A program made the translations under genes and the position numbers. Source: Panicum virgatum (Eukaryota > Streptophyta > Magnoliopsida > Poales > Poaceae). From it: a DNA stretch of 64,000 nt. Location: positions 27,398,086 to 27,462,085 of the forward strand of contig NC_053140.1 in the NCBI RefSeq assembly GCF_016808335.1, written 5' to 3'. Positions 22,120 to 34,260 of this stretch are shown in pieces. The notes under the pieces were generated by a model that worked only from the letters and a program-made list of their open reading frames with translations, was not told the origin of the DNA and did no database searches. Every line of letters begins with the position of its first letter. The stretch's first letter is position 1.

Positions 22120-24069
22120 CCTTGCCGGCGACGCGGCCACGGCACAGACGAGGCCCAGCCCTGGCGGCATGCGTGACGGCCCGGGGCGAGCTCGTCGCGG
22201 GCGCCGACATCTACGAGGGCGGCCCGCGCGCCGCCTCACACCTCCTGCTCCGCGCAGGCGGCCCGGCCCCAGCGCGACCTCGTCGCAGGCAAGTTGTACC
22301 CCCATGTGGCGTGTCCTCCGGATCGGCGCGGCCAGCCTGCAGATTCGGCGGCGCCGCCACGCCGCAGGGTCCTCGCAAAGACGAGACGACCGGCCAAGCG
22401 CTGCGTCGCGGAGACTGTCGCGGCCCGGAAGCGCACCCGCCAGCTGCTCGGCACCGCGTCTGCGTTCCACTTGCTGGAGGCGGAGGCCAGGAACGCCAAG
22501 ATGAGGCCCCCCACGCATGTCCAGCCGCCGTCCAAGAAGAAGACCCCGAAGAGCAGCGACTCTAACAGAGACAGGGATAAGCAGCTCAAGCTCACAATGC
22601 CATGCAGCTGCCGCTGCAGCAGACACCTCGACACCATCCGCCACGCCATCATCCCAGGATAACAAGAAGGCTATGAAACAGGAGGCACAAGGTGAGCAAA
22701 CACACCAAAACACTGCAGATTGGCAGCCAATTCATTATTCTGTAGAATGATTCCTGTCAAATTTGTTGTAGGGTCACCTAGGTTTTTTGTGAGATATAAA
22801 ACTGAACATGCTTGCATACATAGACTTGAGCTGGTTTGGCTTATGGGAGCATTTTGGTATTGATAAGAAAGCAGCTTCAAATTATATATGCCCAAAATGT
22901 TTTTCACGCTTCAATCTGAATTGGAACATCAATATGTTACAATACTTTTGTTTTCAGATATGTGGGAACAGATATCCCAGTTTCTTTTCCACGTATGCTT
23001 TGATGGTTAAAGAACATGATCCTTTTTTGTATGAAGGAATCTCTCTTCAAATCAGCTGCTGATAATGCCAAACTGAATTCTGGACACATGGTTAGTTTCT
23101 TAACTTTTACCTTGCTAAACTATCTTATTTTTTATGTTTGTAAATAGTTACAACTGAAGTACGAAGTATAACCTGTTTGCAACTTGTGATGCTAATAAAA
23201 CAAAGAGAGCTGCATAGAATGGCGCATTCTAGCATATCAAATACAACAGATCAAGCTTTCATGTACAAATTTTGGTCGTTTGACTATTGCTGTGTGTACA
23301 GCTCCATTTGATGTCGTGAACACAAGAGCACAATTACAGTTAATATGATGATAAATGCATATGTCACATTCAGAGTTACTTTATATCAGTGAACTAATAA
23401 CTTGTAATTGGGACATTTATCGTATATGTTGCTTGTATTGATACTACAAGTTGTAGTCCTGCACAAATAGCATCATTCAGTTCAAACTTGAAGTGGATAT
23501 GTTCAGCAGAAAACTAACGGTTACAGAACAACTGATACTCTGTCTTCGTGTTTATTAGCCACCCAGCTCTGTTAGGAAGTATGACGAAGTTATTCATGCA
23601 CTAAAACAAATATTTGGGCTAGAAGGCTGCGTCGTCTTTACAGGTAGAAACAATTACGACAGGAATATCATGCTTATGAATTTGCGTTAGTATTCATTCA
23701 TGTAAGAAAAAGATCTTTTGTAAGTATGCAAATTATGAAGCAACAGGTTTCCTCATACGAGATTGACTCCAAGGCTGTGGTTGTGTATATCTGAAGCATA
23801 TGTATATCTCAAGGTGCTATGTTCTTTATGCCTTACAAATTTTATGGCCAAACAAGAAGGCAGACTAAAAAAGACATAGAAGTACATGTATTTAAAGAAA
23901 ATGCTACTCATATGTAATTCACAGTTTTGGCAGACCAACACAGACCTAAAATATTATCTATAACTGTACTAACCATACACCGCATATAGTTTCATTCTAT
24001 CAAAAAAATTATAAACTGGTCTACAGGTCATGGCGCGGTGTTACCGCGCCGGTATTTCTAGTTGAATCC

Positions 24070-24420
24070 TAATTCCTAAACCGCCCCCTCCACTAGAGAG
24101 CCGTCACCCCGATCCCATCTCGCCTCCCTGACTTCCTCCATGGATCTCGCGCACCTCGTCCTCCCCGGCACCTGTATCCTCTCCTCTCGTGGCTCAGCCT
24201 CCCTCCCCGACCTTCGCCACGCGGGCGAGCGTGCGGCTCGCCGGCTCCTATCCGGCCTCTTCCTCGCCCGGCGGATCCATCCTACCCCACGGCCTCCTCC
24301 TCACCCGGCGGCGCGGCCCTCCTCCTCCCTTGTGTGGACGGCTCCCCGCTGGTGTGCTCTTGCACGGCACGTGCAGGTGCCCGGCATTGAGGCTTGTCGT
24401 ATGGCCGGATAAGGTTTGGA
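24070..24420 (+). other. GC-rich island with weak coding signal
   Basis: A short GC-rich island within AT-rich sequence has an open frame from the ATG at 24140 with a Leu/Arg/Pro-rich product and no motif I recognise. It could be a first exon of a captured gene or a compositional artefact. Confidence 0.25.
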
Positions 24421-25372
24421 TCTCTGTAACCTGAGTCGTGACGCCAATTTGATGTAGTCTACTTGGTGGTCAATTGACTAATTACTGCCATGAAAGATCA
24501 TTTTGTTCCGCCAAGTAGACTTTGGTGCATTTTTTGTTCCTGAAAATATTAATTTTATTTTCTTTCTTACATTTAAGTTGCTACGCGAGCCCAAGATAGA
24601 AGATACTAGAGAGGCAGCTGATGTCAACAGCTATGCTGCCAAATTCTCCTGGTGATAAATTGGGAAAATGATTGATCCTGGTGTATATATAGCTGAAACA
24701 GGTATCTCATACTAGGCTTTTGATATTTGAATTTGCTGCGAGTTGTCTTGTTCGGTGTCTAATCCGTAAATAAGTAGATAACTGCAATGAAATTTGTATT
24801 AGTTGTTATTTTTTGGGAGTATGAACTATGTATTAATCACATTAATCAAAGTGAGGCACTGCACTCTATAGGGACTTAAGTTTAATTATGAAGAAGGATC
24901 AAACCCCAGAACAGAGAGAAACAAAACATGCACGATGCTTCGGTCAATGGCCTCATTTTTACAAAGAGACATCTTTTCGCACAATTTGTGCAGCATGTTA
25001 ATGTGTTGAGCAAAAAGTCATTGGATGCTTGGAATCAATAGGAAGGAACATCAATGTTTTTGATGAGAATAGCAGTTTAGCCATTAATCCTCACTACATC
25101 CAGTCCTGGTTGGATCTGCCGTATATTATGGGTTGCACTGTTTCTTCAGAAAAATGATCCCTTCATAGCAGCATGTGTAAAGGTTTTGAATGTTCCTATC
25201 AGTGATATCACTTAACTCTCCTTGTTTATATTTTTATTGCAAGCCATGATCTATTATAGTGTAGAAACTGCATGTCTGAACATATTGCTGAATGATGATG
25301 TGCATGTTCACTTTTTGTAATTAAGTAAATCAACTTTGAATGTATATCAAGAATATTTAAGTGCATCGGCTT

Positions 25373-25555
25373 CAAGGTTTTAAAAAACGCTAGACGCTAG
25401 GTGAACGCTAGCCTATGGTTTAGAGTTTTTTGTGATTAAATGTAGATTAAACGTCTTTTGTAATTAAACGACACTGTGATTAAACGCAACGCTAGGCCAA
25501 AGTTTAGAGTTTAATCAAGATTAAATGTAGTTTTAAAACGTTTTTTAAAACAGGG
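25373..25555. mobile_element. hAT-type MITE with 8-bp target duplication
   Basis: The segment starts CAAGGTTTTAAAAAACG and ends in the complement of CCCTGTTTTAAAAAACG. It is flanked by ATCGGCTT at 25365-25372 and 25556-25563. The interior repeats CGCTAG and TAAACG motifs in both orientations and has no coding capacity. The 8-bp duplication and terminal sequence suggest a nonautonomous hAT. Confidence 0.8.
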
Positions 25556-26942
25556 ATCGGCTTCTTGACATTTGCTCATGCTTTGAGGTCGTCATCCAAT
25601 TCAAGAATGGAATCATTGAAAAGCTTATTTATCGGAATTGTGACGTTCGTTCTAATACACATGAATTTATTTGCTCTAGTTTTCTCTTAATTAATTGTAC
25701 ACCGGGCAAATCTAGTGCCCTCATTCAAAACTAATTTCGAGACTTTGATTCACATGTACCCACATTCTAAATGTTTGCTCATTTGATATTTTGAACATAA
25801 AAATAAGATTGCTCATATAAATCTTTTGCAAGGACAGCTTGCATTATGATGCGGAGTTACATCCATGTTAACTCAAAATATTAGCAAGCTTTATCCAGGA
25901 ATCAGTTATGCACATATGCACAAACAATCGTTCTACCTCTATAATTGGGATCGAGATAGTTCTATGTTGATATTAATGGGTTGCAGATGCAGGCAATCTT
26001 ATTATTTTTTTACAAGTGATTTTGTCATTTTTAGTTCACAACTCTGAATTTTTGTTTACTTGGACTAATGCATTACTATTCCTTGGTTGGGTCTGAATGC
26101 AGTATCAGAGCTTACAGGAAAAAATTATGATATTTCTGTAGTATGTGTTTGTTAAGCTTGTATGAGCTAATATTCCTACTGCATCTGTTGAGTGGTGTAT
26201 TCCATCATGACTGCCTTAATCGATCTTGAAAACTACCTTATAACATTATATCCTTATGATATGTCTTAGTAGGTGTAACAACACCAATATCATGGCTGAG
26301 TGCTTAATACAATATATGGCCGGCATTATTTGATTTTGTATTTTCGAGGTGAAGATATTTATTGAACCCATCATAATATTGGAATGTGATGTGATAAGTT
26401 CCATTGAAACCTTTTTTTCCCTTCGCAGATTGCTGCAAGAAGCATTGACCAAAGTGAAGACCAACATTTGAGAAAAGTGTTCTTCCTAATGCGAGTGATA
26501 CCCGATCGTTTTAGGTAAAAAAATAGAAACTGATTACACCCATGATAGTATTCAAATCTGAGCAAAGTTCCTTCCACAAATTTTTTTCCTATGCAGACTG
26601 CTGAAAAGAGTGTCGACCCAAAGTTCCTTCTATATGCAAGCTATGCAAAGTGTTCAGAATAGTGTTACTTCTACTCCCAGTAAAACCCCATCACATCAGG
26701 TAAAAAATTAAAATATTCATTACACCCATGATGGAATATCAGTTTAGTTCCTATCACATTTTTTCCTATGCACTGCTGCCAAAAGCACCATCCGAGGAAA
26801 AGCAACACCAAACATACAGAAAACTGCTACCAAAACTCCAGCTTCTAAGGCGACGCGAAGTGTTTCTCAGAACAATAAAAATTATATTTCTAGGGTTCAA
26901 CTTATGAATGCTGCTACCAAACGTGTATGGACAAGAAGCTAG

Positions 26943-27990
26943 AAGGTATGAAATGCAAATCTCATTTATTCCGGTGGCACTATACATCTGACAGCCAATT
27001 CATGTTGGTGGCAAAGAGGTAGTATTTGTACACCCTCTTTGGCAGCAGAACCATACCGAGTTTTATCTAGTTGGAATTTTTGTTATAAGCTCCGCCTACC
27101 AATTTGATCATAGTTCAGAGTTCACTCATCTAGTAAAATTGATTACTGAATTGTGATCTGAATTTCATTCTCTACCACTGGATCGGATTAGCACATCCAG
27201 AATTCCACCACTTGTTATTTCCATGAAAAATATTTATATTTTCATTTACATAAAAAAGGCAGCAAACTGTAGTACACAAAGGAGGTTATTTTTGTTTGCC
27301 TAAACCATTACTGTACATTATGATATGATACAACACTATGGTCATCATAAATCAACTATCTAATCAATGTTGTGGTGTTTGTAATTTTTAAATCTTTATA
27401 GGCTCATATGGCTTTGTATCGAATTGTAACCCCTTTTTATATGCAACCTATCTACTGCCCATAGATGTGATGTATCATATATAATAATGTGAGAAGTAAT
27501 TACTGTTTATTTATAATAAACTAATCAGCCTTTGTTATTCTTGTGACAACATATGTGGCTGTGTTCCGGTTTAAAAAAAATTATGTCTGGCTGTGACTTG
27601 CTACTGAAATTTTCTAATGCATATTATTCTTTTTAATTCTGCAGGAAACTTAAACTTGAATGGATCAATCGGACTTGGAGCCATGCCATTGTCAATACAA
27701 GGAGTTATCAAATATCGAACAATATTTTCTGTAGCCTACTTAGGATGTGGTTGCGTTCGCACAACACTATGTTCAATTTGGATCCATGTATTCGCCACTT
27801 TACATACTATCTACTTTCTCATGAAATATTTTCAATTCGGATAATGTATTGGGCACATATATTTATGGCTTCAAATCATATTCATTCTGATTGAGTTCTA
27901 ATTGTTTTCTTATCCAAAAAAGGTTCATTATCCAAAATAAATCAAATACAAAAATCTTTGCAACAAATACCTTTTCTGTTGCAAAAAAAG
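26943..27990. other. AT-rich stretch without a supported gene
   Basis: The sequence is AT-rich. A possible acceptor TTCTGCAG near 27645 is followed by an open frame to 27844, but there is no recognisable motif or partner donor. Confidence 0.3.
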
Positions 27991-28599
27991 TATGAATGCA
28001 ACAATTCTACTTTGTTGCTACAAGTTATTGCCACAATTCTATTTTGTATCAATACATCTTATTGCCACAAAAATTGACTGATGCTATAGTAGTTAATAAC
28101 ATCGACCAATATGTTGTTGCGGCATTTTGTTTTTGCTGCGAACTAGCTTTTGGTTGCAAAAATAATTGCTGCCACCATATATGTTTTCGTGGCAATATAA
28201 TCTATTACAACTAACTAATTTCTGAAGCCATAGGATAATTGCAATGCAATATATCCATGGCAATATAATCTATCACAACGATGTTGGTCGTGGCCATACA
28301 ATGTGTTGCCACAGTAGCAGTCTGTTGCAACTCAGTACTATAGCAATGCCTACTTGTGTGGCAATACATTGTGTTGCCACAACATTGGCAGTAGCAACAA
28401 CTCTCTATTGCAACGTTAAGTTGCGTGGCAATTACAAGTATTGCAACATGACAAAAAAAATATTGCCATGTACCTATTGCCTCAAAAGTAATTGCAACGG
28501 GTCGCAACAAAACCTCTATTGTTGCCATTTAAACTTGTTGCAATTAGGCCTATTTCAACGATTTTTGCGCTGTTGCGACAGCCCTAAAATCTAGTAGTG
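27990..28599. mobile_element. CACTA (En/Spm-type) element terminus with subterminal repeats
   Basis: The block ends at 28599 in CTAGTAGTG, so on the minus strand it begins CACTACTAGATTTTAGGG, the typical start of a CACTA transposon. Inside it, TTGCAAC and TTGCCAC motifs recur many times in both orientations, as do the subterminal transposase-binding repeats of this superfamily. The sequence to the right is a Tat-like gag. I could not find the other terminus or transposase genes in the window. Confidence 0.75.
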
Positions 28600-29160
28600 C
28601 ACCCTGCACGGATGTAGGGATGGACGGAGTGGTTGTGTAGACAAGAGCCGTCATAGCCGCAGATGTTGCAGTATAGTTTGTGGTGGCACTTGACTATTGC
28701 TTGTTCCTGTCTGGCTATTTTGAGCCGACAGAGCTGTTGCCATAGACACTTCCAAGGGCACATATTGTATCTGATCTAGCTGTATATAGCAAGGACCCAT
28801 GCAACCTGAAAACGTGCCTTCGGCAAAAGTCTTGACCACTGCGTTGTGTACCGTGTTGCCTATAACTGTTGCACTCTTGATGAAAGCCTGTGCCACAGCT
28901 TGGCCAACCGCGTCCATCATCTTGTTCTCACGTTGAGCCTCTGTTAATGGCTGGAAGGATGGAAGATTAAACTTCTTGATCACCTCGCCAGATCTGGTGA
29001 CACTATACGAATTGAGGCATTCACGTTTGAACTTCTCCACCAGCTCCTCATATTCCTTCTTTTGTTCTTCTTTGAGCTTGTCTTCAGGAACAGGAATCTA
29101 GTTTTCTTCGTTGACTTCAGATTTATCTGTGATGTCCACCATGTTGAAACTTTCGGTCCC
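28600..29160 (-). pseudogene. Tat-like gypsy gag N-terminal fragment (copy 1)
   Basis: Minus-strand sequence next to a 5' LTR encodes the N-terminal gag region shared with 50584-51290 and 39989-40735. It includes FKRECLNSYSVTRSGEV, PSFQPLTEAQRENKMMD, QAFIKSATVIGNTVHNAV and GCMGPCYIQLDQIQYV. An in-frame stop lies near the N-terminus, as in the copy at 51250. The fragment is cut at 28600 by the CACTA terminus. Confidence 0.85.
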
Positions 29161-29180
29161 ACCGTGCATGCCAAAAGATG

Positions 29181-30313
29181 TGTTGACGCAAAAATCAACA
29201 CACTAGAATCCGAGGGCAAGTGTTCGCAAAGTCACGGAAAGTCAACCAAGCGTGCCAGTCAATTTGACCTGAAATTGACAAGGGAGAAAACAAAGTCAAA
29301 TTCGAGAGCGTATCGGCTGGGATTCCGAATATCTCTCATACAAGCGTATCGGCAAGCTTTGCCGATACAGTAGACGACAAAAAGATATTAAATGCAAGCG
29401 TGTGGTAAACGAGCGCGTCGGTAGGATCAGCCGATGCACTAAACGACAAAACCATCTTGAGATAGCCGATCGGACGTATATAACAAAATCTAAGCTACGA
29501 ATGTGTAACTCAGATGATGTAAGCTAAAAACAGATCTAAACCGGCTCTTGAGATAACAAAAGTGTTACTGCAAAATCTAAAGCCGATCTGATATGTTTTT
29601 AGATGTGATAATGGCCAAAAAGCATAGGAATACCTACAAATCTAGCCGATATCGATAATTGGTGAATAAATCTAGACGAGATGACAGCGATACGCCCGGA
29701 TGTCAAAGCCTAGATGAACTCGATAACTTTTTGAATAGATTTGAACAAAGCCACAGCGATACGCCCGGTAGCTAAAGCTCAAATATACTCGGTAAAACGA
29801 AAACTCACCAGCAAATCAATTCGCTCGATTGTGAGGCGTCCTTGATCAACTTGAAAGAACTCGTCGAAAAAGAAAAGAAAAAGCGAAGTCGCCGAATAAG
29901 TGCAAAGGAATTGTAAATGGTTGTTGTATTGGATGTGTATCAAGTTTTTCTGGTCCCTTACAACTGATATTTATAGCCTAGCACTACCGAGTCCTAGCCG
30001 ATTACGGCAAACATTACTTGACTATAAAGAAAAGACTTTCTAAAAGATAAACTACTTAAAATATTACAATCGAATCATCAAGATTCTCGTAGAGTCCGGA
30101 TCCTCTTCTCCTTCCTTGACTTCATCGGCAACTCTCTATGGGCAGAGTACCAAAGCTAGCGAATCAGCATCTTCAAAGCATATTCCTCTGGTCCATCGGA
30201 CGGACTCCATCGGCCGATTCCAACCCTGTGCATCTTTTGGTTTCTTCCAAATCGGCCACCTTTCCTTCACAAAAATCACCTTCCCTGACACATGTCAAAA
30301 AACGGTGTCAACA
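29181..30313 (-). repeat. Tat-like 5' LTR (copy 1)
   Basis: On the plus strand it runs from TGTTGACGCAAAAATC to GGTGTCAACA, about 1.13 kb. It matches LTRs at 43504-44635, 51330-52458 and, more distantly, 40772-41917. On the minus strand gag follows it. It is rich in GCCGAT and ATCGGC motifs. The internal partner and 3' LTR of this copy are missing. Confidence 0.9.
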
Positions 30314-32421
30314 AGACTTACATGTGGGGCCCGCATGCAAGGCTTAAAACAGAAAAAGGAAGAGGGTAGGGTGGCTAGTTTACTGGGCTCAAAGCAGAGT
30401 TGGGTCAGCTCGGAGGCCCAACTCAACTTGGCTCAGTAAAACGGGTTGGCTTGGCCTGCGGCTCGCAGGCCGGCTCGTCCTAACGGCTTCGGTGGAAGGC
30501 CAGCTCCGGCGTGCGGCTTGCTGGGCCGAAAACGGGCCAGGCGTCTCTTTCGCATCCCTCTCTACTCTCTCTCACTCTCACTGGTGGGCCGGGGTGTCGG
30601 CGCACCCACTGTCTCTGACAGGCGGGGCCCAGGCATCGGTGGCTCCTGGGATCTGGTGTGGCTGGCCAGATCCCGTGTGCCTCGACTCGTGCGCGGGTGG
30701 CTGTGCATGTCTTGGCGCAGGTCAGAGCGGCGGCGGGACTTGGCGGCGGAGCGGCGAGGCATGCCGGCAGTGGCTGGGTTAGCTCGATGAGGCTCCACCT
30801 CCAGGAGGCGACGGGCTCCCTGGCGGCACGTTTGGGCTTCTGGGCGGCGATGATGGTGGGAGCAGCGCTGGCTCGAGTAGAGGCTCCCGGCGGTACTACG
30901 GTGCTTCATGGCGGCGAACGGCTTCCTCCCCTTCGAGGCGGCGGCTTGGCTCCTTCCATGGCGGTGGAGCGGAGGCTCGTCGGTGGCAGAGCAGCTACGG
31001 TGAGGTAACGGCGTAGATACACCGGCCATCGGCGAGGTGAGGGCATGGGTCAGGGCTCAGGCTCGACTCGACTCATGCCCACGGGCGAGGATTTGGGTAG
31101 CCGAATCTGCAGCGGCGCAGAGCAGGGCTGGGCGGTGGCGAGGCAGGGACTCGGTGGCCGGGTTGATCTCGCGTTCTGTAGCGAGGACAAGAGCGTCGGG
31201 CTCGCGCGTGTGCATGGTGAGCAGGTCAGGCAAGATGAGGCCGAGGCGGTGTGCGGCCAACGCAACGTCGTGGCGACGGCAGCGCGTGGCGCGGCGTGTG
31301 CGCGGGGTTTCCAGGGCGTGTGTGCGGCGAGGCAAGAACACAGCTACGGCGATCGGTGGACGACGGCGGCAGCATGGTGCTGCCTTGTTTGTGGCTCCAG
31401 GTGTCCGTGGAAAGGGCCAGAGAGGCCGGCATGATGGTCAAGGGCCAAGGAGGTGGTGGCGAGGTGGCTTGTGCGCGCGGGGTCCGAGCATCCCCGGCCC
31501 ACGGCGGTGGCAGAGGGCTCAGGCAAGGCAGCACCTTGGGCCGCATTCATGCGCGTGCTCAGCATGGCCGGGCGGTGTTTCGGGGTGCACGTGCAGCGTG
31601 CCCGCGACGTCGTGGCATGGACGCGGCCACGGCGCGATGGCGGCGGCGGCAGGGCAGGGCTAAGGAAAAGGCGCGGCCTTTCGACCAGTGCGGGTGCGCG
31701 CGTTGGCTCGCGCCTGGCGAGGCTGCGGTGGCGGCGTCGGGCACGAGCAGAGGCTCGGCCGGTGGGGATTCGCGGCGAGGCAAAGCCTGGCGTGGGCGCG
31801 ATCATGTGCGCGATGTTCCGATGGTGCATGGCCCAAAGGCTCGGCCTTTCGGCCGGCGCACCGCTAGGTGCGTGCGTAGGTGTGATGGCGTGCGCGGCAC
31901 GGCCACGGCGTGACTGTGGCGGCAGGTTCGTCGGCTCCTGCACGAAAAGGTGGGGCTGTTCCTATGGCTGATCTATAGGCGGCTCATCGGCACACAAGCC
32001 GGTAGCAGGGAGGTCGTGACGCTTGGCGATGGGACGACGGCCTTCCGGTCTAGGTCGAAGAAGATGGAGGCGGGGCCGTGTCGAGGCGAAGCAGAGGCGA
32101 GTCGTTGCAGGGCAGTGCAGAACGGGGATGCCGATGTCGTCGATCGGGGCGCCGGCTTGACGACAGCGTTCCCAGTGGTGGCGCTCCGGCTTCTCCTTCC
32201 TTTCTCCTCCTCCCCCTCCTTCTCTTCTCCCTCTCCTCCTTCTTCCTCTGACTTTGTGGCTATGGCGGCGGATTGGGAAAAGCAGGGCTAGGGTTCATGA
32301 AGGGCGGTGCCCATAGGTTTTATAGGCGGTGGCTAGGGTTTTGAGGGCGTGTCGAGGCCCGGACGCCGGTGGCATCACGGCGCTCGGCGCTGGGGCTCGC
32401 GCGCGCGGTGGTCAAAATCGA
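30314..32421 (-). other. GC-rich block resembling part of a long gypsy LTR
   Basis: Very GC-rich sequence with open frames on both strands that look compositional. On the minus strand a TATA box (CCTATAAAACC, about 32315-32325) is followed by purine-rich leader-like sequence. Together with 37375-38019, from which it is split by a complete retrotransposon, it reads like U3, promoter and downstream LTR sequence of one element. No protein homology is visible. Confidence 0.45.
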
Positions 32422-33223
32422 TGATGAGGGGTAGGCCCGATCTTCCGAGAGGTAGAGGTAAATTCGATTGGTGGAGTGTGTGATGTTGGCGATCTGGCTT
32501 CTAATCAGCACGATTCGAAGTCAAGCAACCATTACACCACTGCTCCGTTGGTTATAAACCAAGCACAACTTGATTGACCTCGCCGAGAAGGCTTTTCCTG
32601 CAAGCGAAACGAAGGACACAAGCAAGAAAGAGTAATCACGCAATCTGAAATTGCAGGTATGGATTAAGCGAATCACAAAAGGGGTTCAAGAACTCGATTC
32701 CAAAGAACTAATAAACACAGTGGAGGAGATCAAGAACAGGGGCCCTGGATCACTGTAAAAGGACTTGTCGCCACAGTTACAACGAATCAATCTCTGTTTC
32801 TCGAAGGAAAACACAAGAACTAAACAAAACCCAAGTCTAACAGTGGAAGCTACTGAGTTTATGAGCTAGGGGCAACCTAGGGTTGGGGGAGACCAAGGGT
32901 GGGGCGCCCACAACTTGGGCTTAAGGCCCGACACGATACAAAGCCTTAAAAGGCCCAAAACAGGTGTCGCAGCAACTTTCCGAGGTCACAAATGATCCAC
33001 GAGGCTTCTAGAGCTGGGACTAGAACCAAAAGAAGCATCTCATCGTCACGATTCCAATGCATCCAAGATCACCTCATTCCGACTCCGTATGAGGGAGATA
33101 TCGCCGAAACCGTGCAGGGGTGTTGTCTGAATCCGAGATGAACGTGAAGACCGAGTTGGAGTCGACTTGTAACTTGGAGATGTGGCTGGTTCGTGCATGT
33201 CCAGCATGGCGATGTCCTCATCA
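32422..33223 (-). repeat. 3' LTR of the nonautonomous element
   Basis: About 802 bp, matched by 36569-37374 with visible substitutions. On the minus strand it follows the polypurine tract AAGAAGGGGAGGA (33224-33236). The coding frame of the element runs into this LTR and stops at 33046. Confidence 0.9.
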
Positions 33224-34260
33224 TCCTCCCCTTCTTGAATTGGAGTCATCCTCGACTCCATCGCAGCATCAAATTCCTGCAAAAAGTTAGTGACAACAGG
33301 ATGCAAAATATGTGGCATAGGATCATTGTTAATAAAACACATATCCCGACAAAGCATAGTATAACAAGGTGCATCAGGGTTATCACATAACGCAGCAGCA
33401 GCAGCAGATGTAGTAGCAATATAAACACCATCCTTCAATTTAATTCCATTAGTTTGAGCATCACAAGAGTCATTACTAGGAGGTGTTTTCTTATCATTTA
33501 CAGCAAGCTCATTAAAATGTTTCCTAATATCAGCTGGGGATAAAGGAAGCAATGTAATCTTTTTGTTCTTATGCATGAAAGTGTATGTATTAGTTCTACC
33601 ATGGTGTACAATATCATTATCAAATTCCCATGGTCGTCCTAACAACAATGATGATGATTGCATAGTTACAACATCAAAATCAGCATAGTCATGATAAGAA
33701 CCAACCGAAAAGTGTATGCGTGCTGATTTAGTTACCTTAATCTTACCACTAGTATTGAACCATTCAAGGTAGTAAGGTTGAGGAATAGAATGAGTTGGCA
33801 AACTAAACCTCTTGATCAAATATGAACTCACCAAGTTGCTGCAACTCCCGCTATCAATTATGGTGAGAACACGGCAATCCTTTACTTGGAGAAACATGTG
33901 GAACAAATTCTTGCGTTGGATTTTCTCCTCATCCTCATGTTCCGCTTTAGAAGTCAGCACACGCTGCACAAGAAAACTAGGAAGGTCCTTTGTCGCAGCC
34001 ACAGAATCAATTGCCTCACCCTCATCCTTCGAATCTGCAACAAAGTTAGCTGCAAGAACCAATTCATCCTCAACATCGCTAGCACTTACACATCCATTAC
34101 CATCAGGTGCAACGATGAAAGCTCGAGTACTTGGACAATCCTTCATGACATGTCCTATTCCCTTGCAGCGGTGGCACATGATGTTTGTAGATGATCTACT
34201 CGAAGACCCCCTTTCAAGCATAGCATGCTTTTTGTGTTGTTGGGCCTGCACAGTAGACAC
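33046..34260 (-). CDS. Gag zinc knuckle and protease polyprotein, ending inside the 3' LTR
   Basis: The 404-codon open frame begins within gag. Near residue 30 it has a zinc knuckle CHRCKGIGHVMKDC (CX2CX4HX4C) and near residue 135 an aspartic protease motif LTIIDSGSCSNLVS; the core continues with the flap-side HYADFD-like and LLLGRPWEFD blocks. After protease the frame does not lead to reverse transcriptase. It passes through the polypurine tract and continues about 59 codons into the LTR, ending at TGA 33046. Zinc knuckles bind element RNA and the protease matures gag. Upstream gag pieces lie in other frames, so the whole is broken. Confidence 0.85.
   Translation of the reverse strand: MSTVQAQQHKKHAMLERGSSSRSSTNIMCHRCKGIGHVMKDCPSTRAFIVAPDGNGCVSASDVEDELVLAANFVADSKDEGEAIDSVAATKDLPSFLVQRVLTSKAEHEDEEKIQRKNLFHMFLQVKDCRVLTIIDSGSCSNLVSSYLIKRFSLPTHSIPQPYYLEWFNTSGKIKVTKSARIHFSVGSYHDYADFDVVTMQSSSLLLGRPWEFDNDIVHHGRTNTYTFMHKNKKITLLPLSPADIRKHFNELAVNDKKTPPSNDSCDAQTNGIKLKDGVYIATTSAAAAALCDNPDAPCYTMLCRDMCFINNDPMPHILHPVVTNFLQEFDAAMESRMTPIQEGEDDEDIAMLDMHEPATSPSYKSTPTRSSRSSRIQTTPLHGFGDISLIRSRNEVILDALES

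Larger units (their letters stand above)
22120..26942 (+). pseudogene. Unidentified multi-exon gene or captured gene fragments
   Basis: Several blocks look like plus-strand exons. A GC-rich first part (about 22120-22660) includes a basic stretch with AKTRRPAKRCVAETVAARKR and FHLLEAEARNAKM. Exon-like blocks follow at about 23038-23090 (SLFKSAADNAKLNSGHM, donor GTTAGT) and 23559-23643 (acceptor TTATTAG; RKYDEVIHALKQIFGLEG; donor GTAGAA). Later blocks lie at 26429-26514 and 26597-26699, which join in phase, and at about 26771-26942 ending at a TAG. The last block lacks an acceptor AG where its neighbours have one. I do not recognise the protein. It may be a decayed host gene or fragments carried by the CACTA-type element ending at 28599. 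Confidence 0.45.

Noticed and set aside
28000..28594. Open frames and many short repeats that at first look like a repeat array.
   Set aside because: The TTGCAAC and TTGCCAC motifs are irregularly spaced and in both orientations, matching CACTA subterminal repeats and not a CRISPR or satellite array.
30446..32291. Many open frames of 100-220 codons on both strands in GC-rich DNA.
   Set aside because: All are Arg/Ala/Pro-rich with no motifs and overlap each other; best explained by composition of an LTR-like region.
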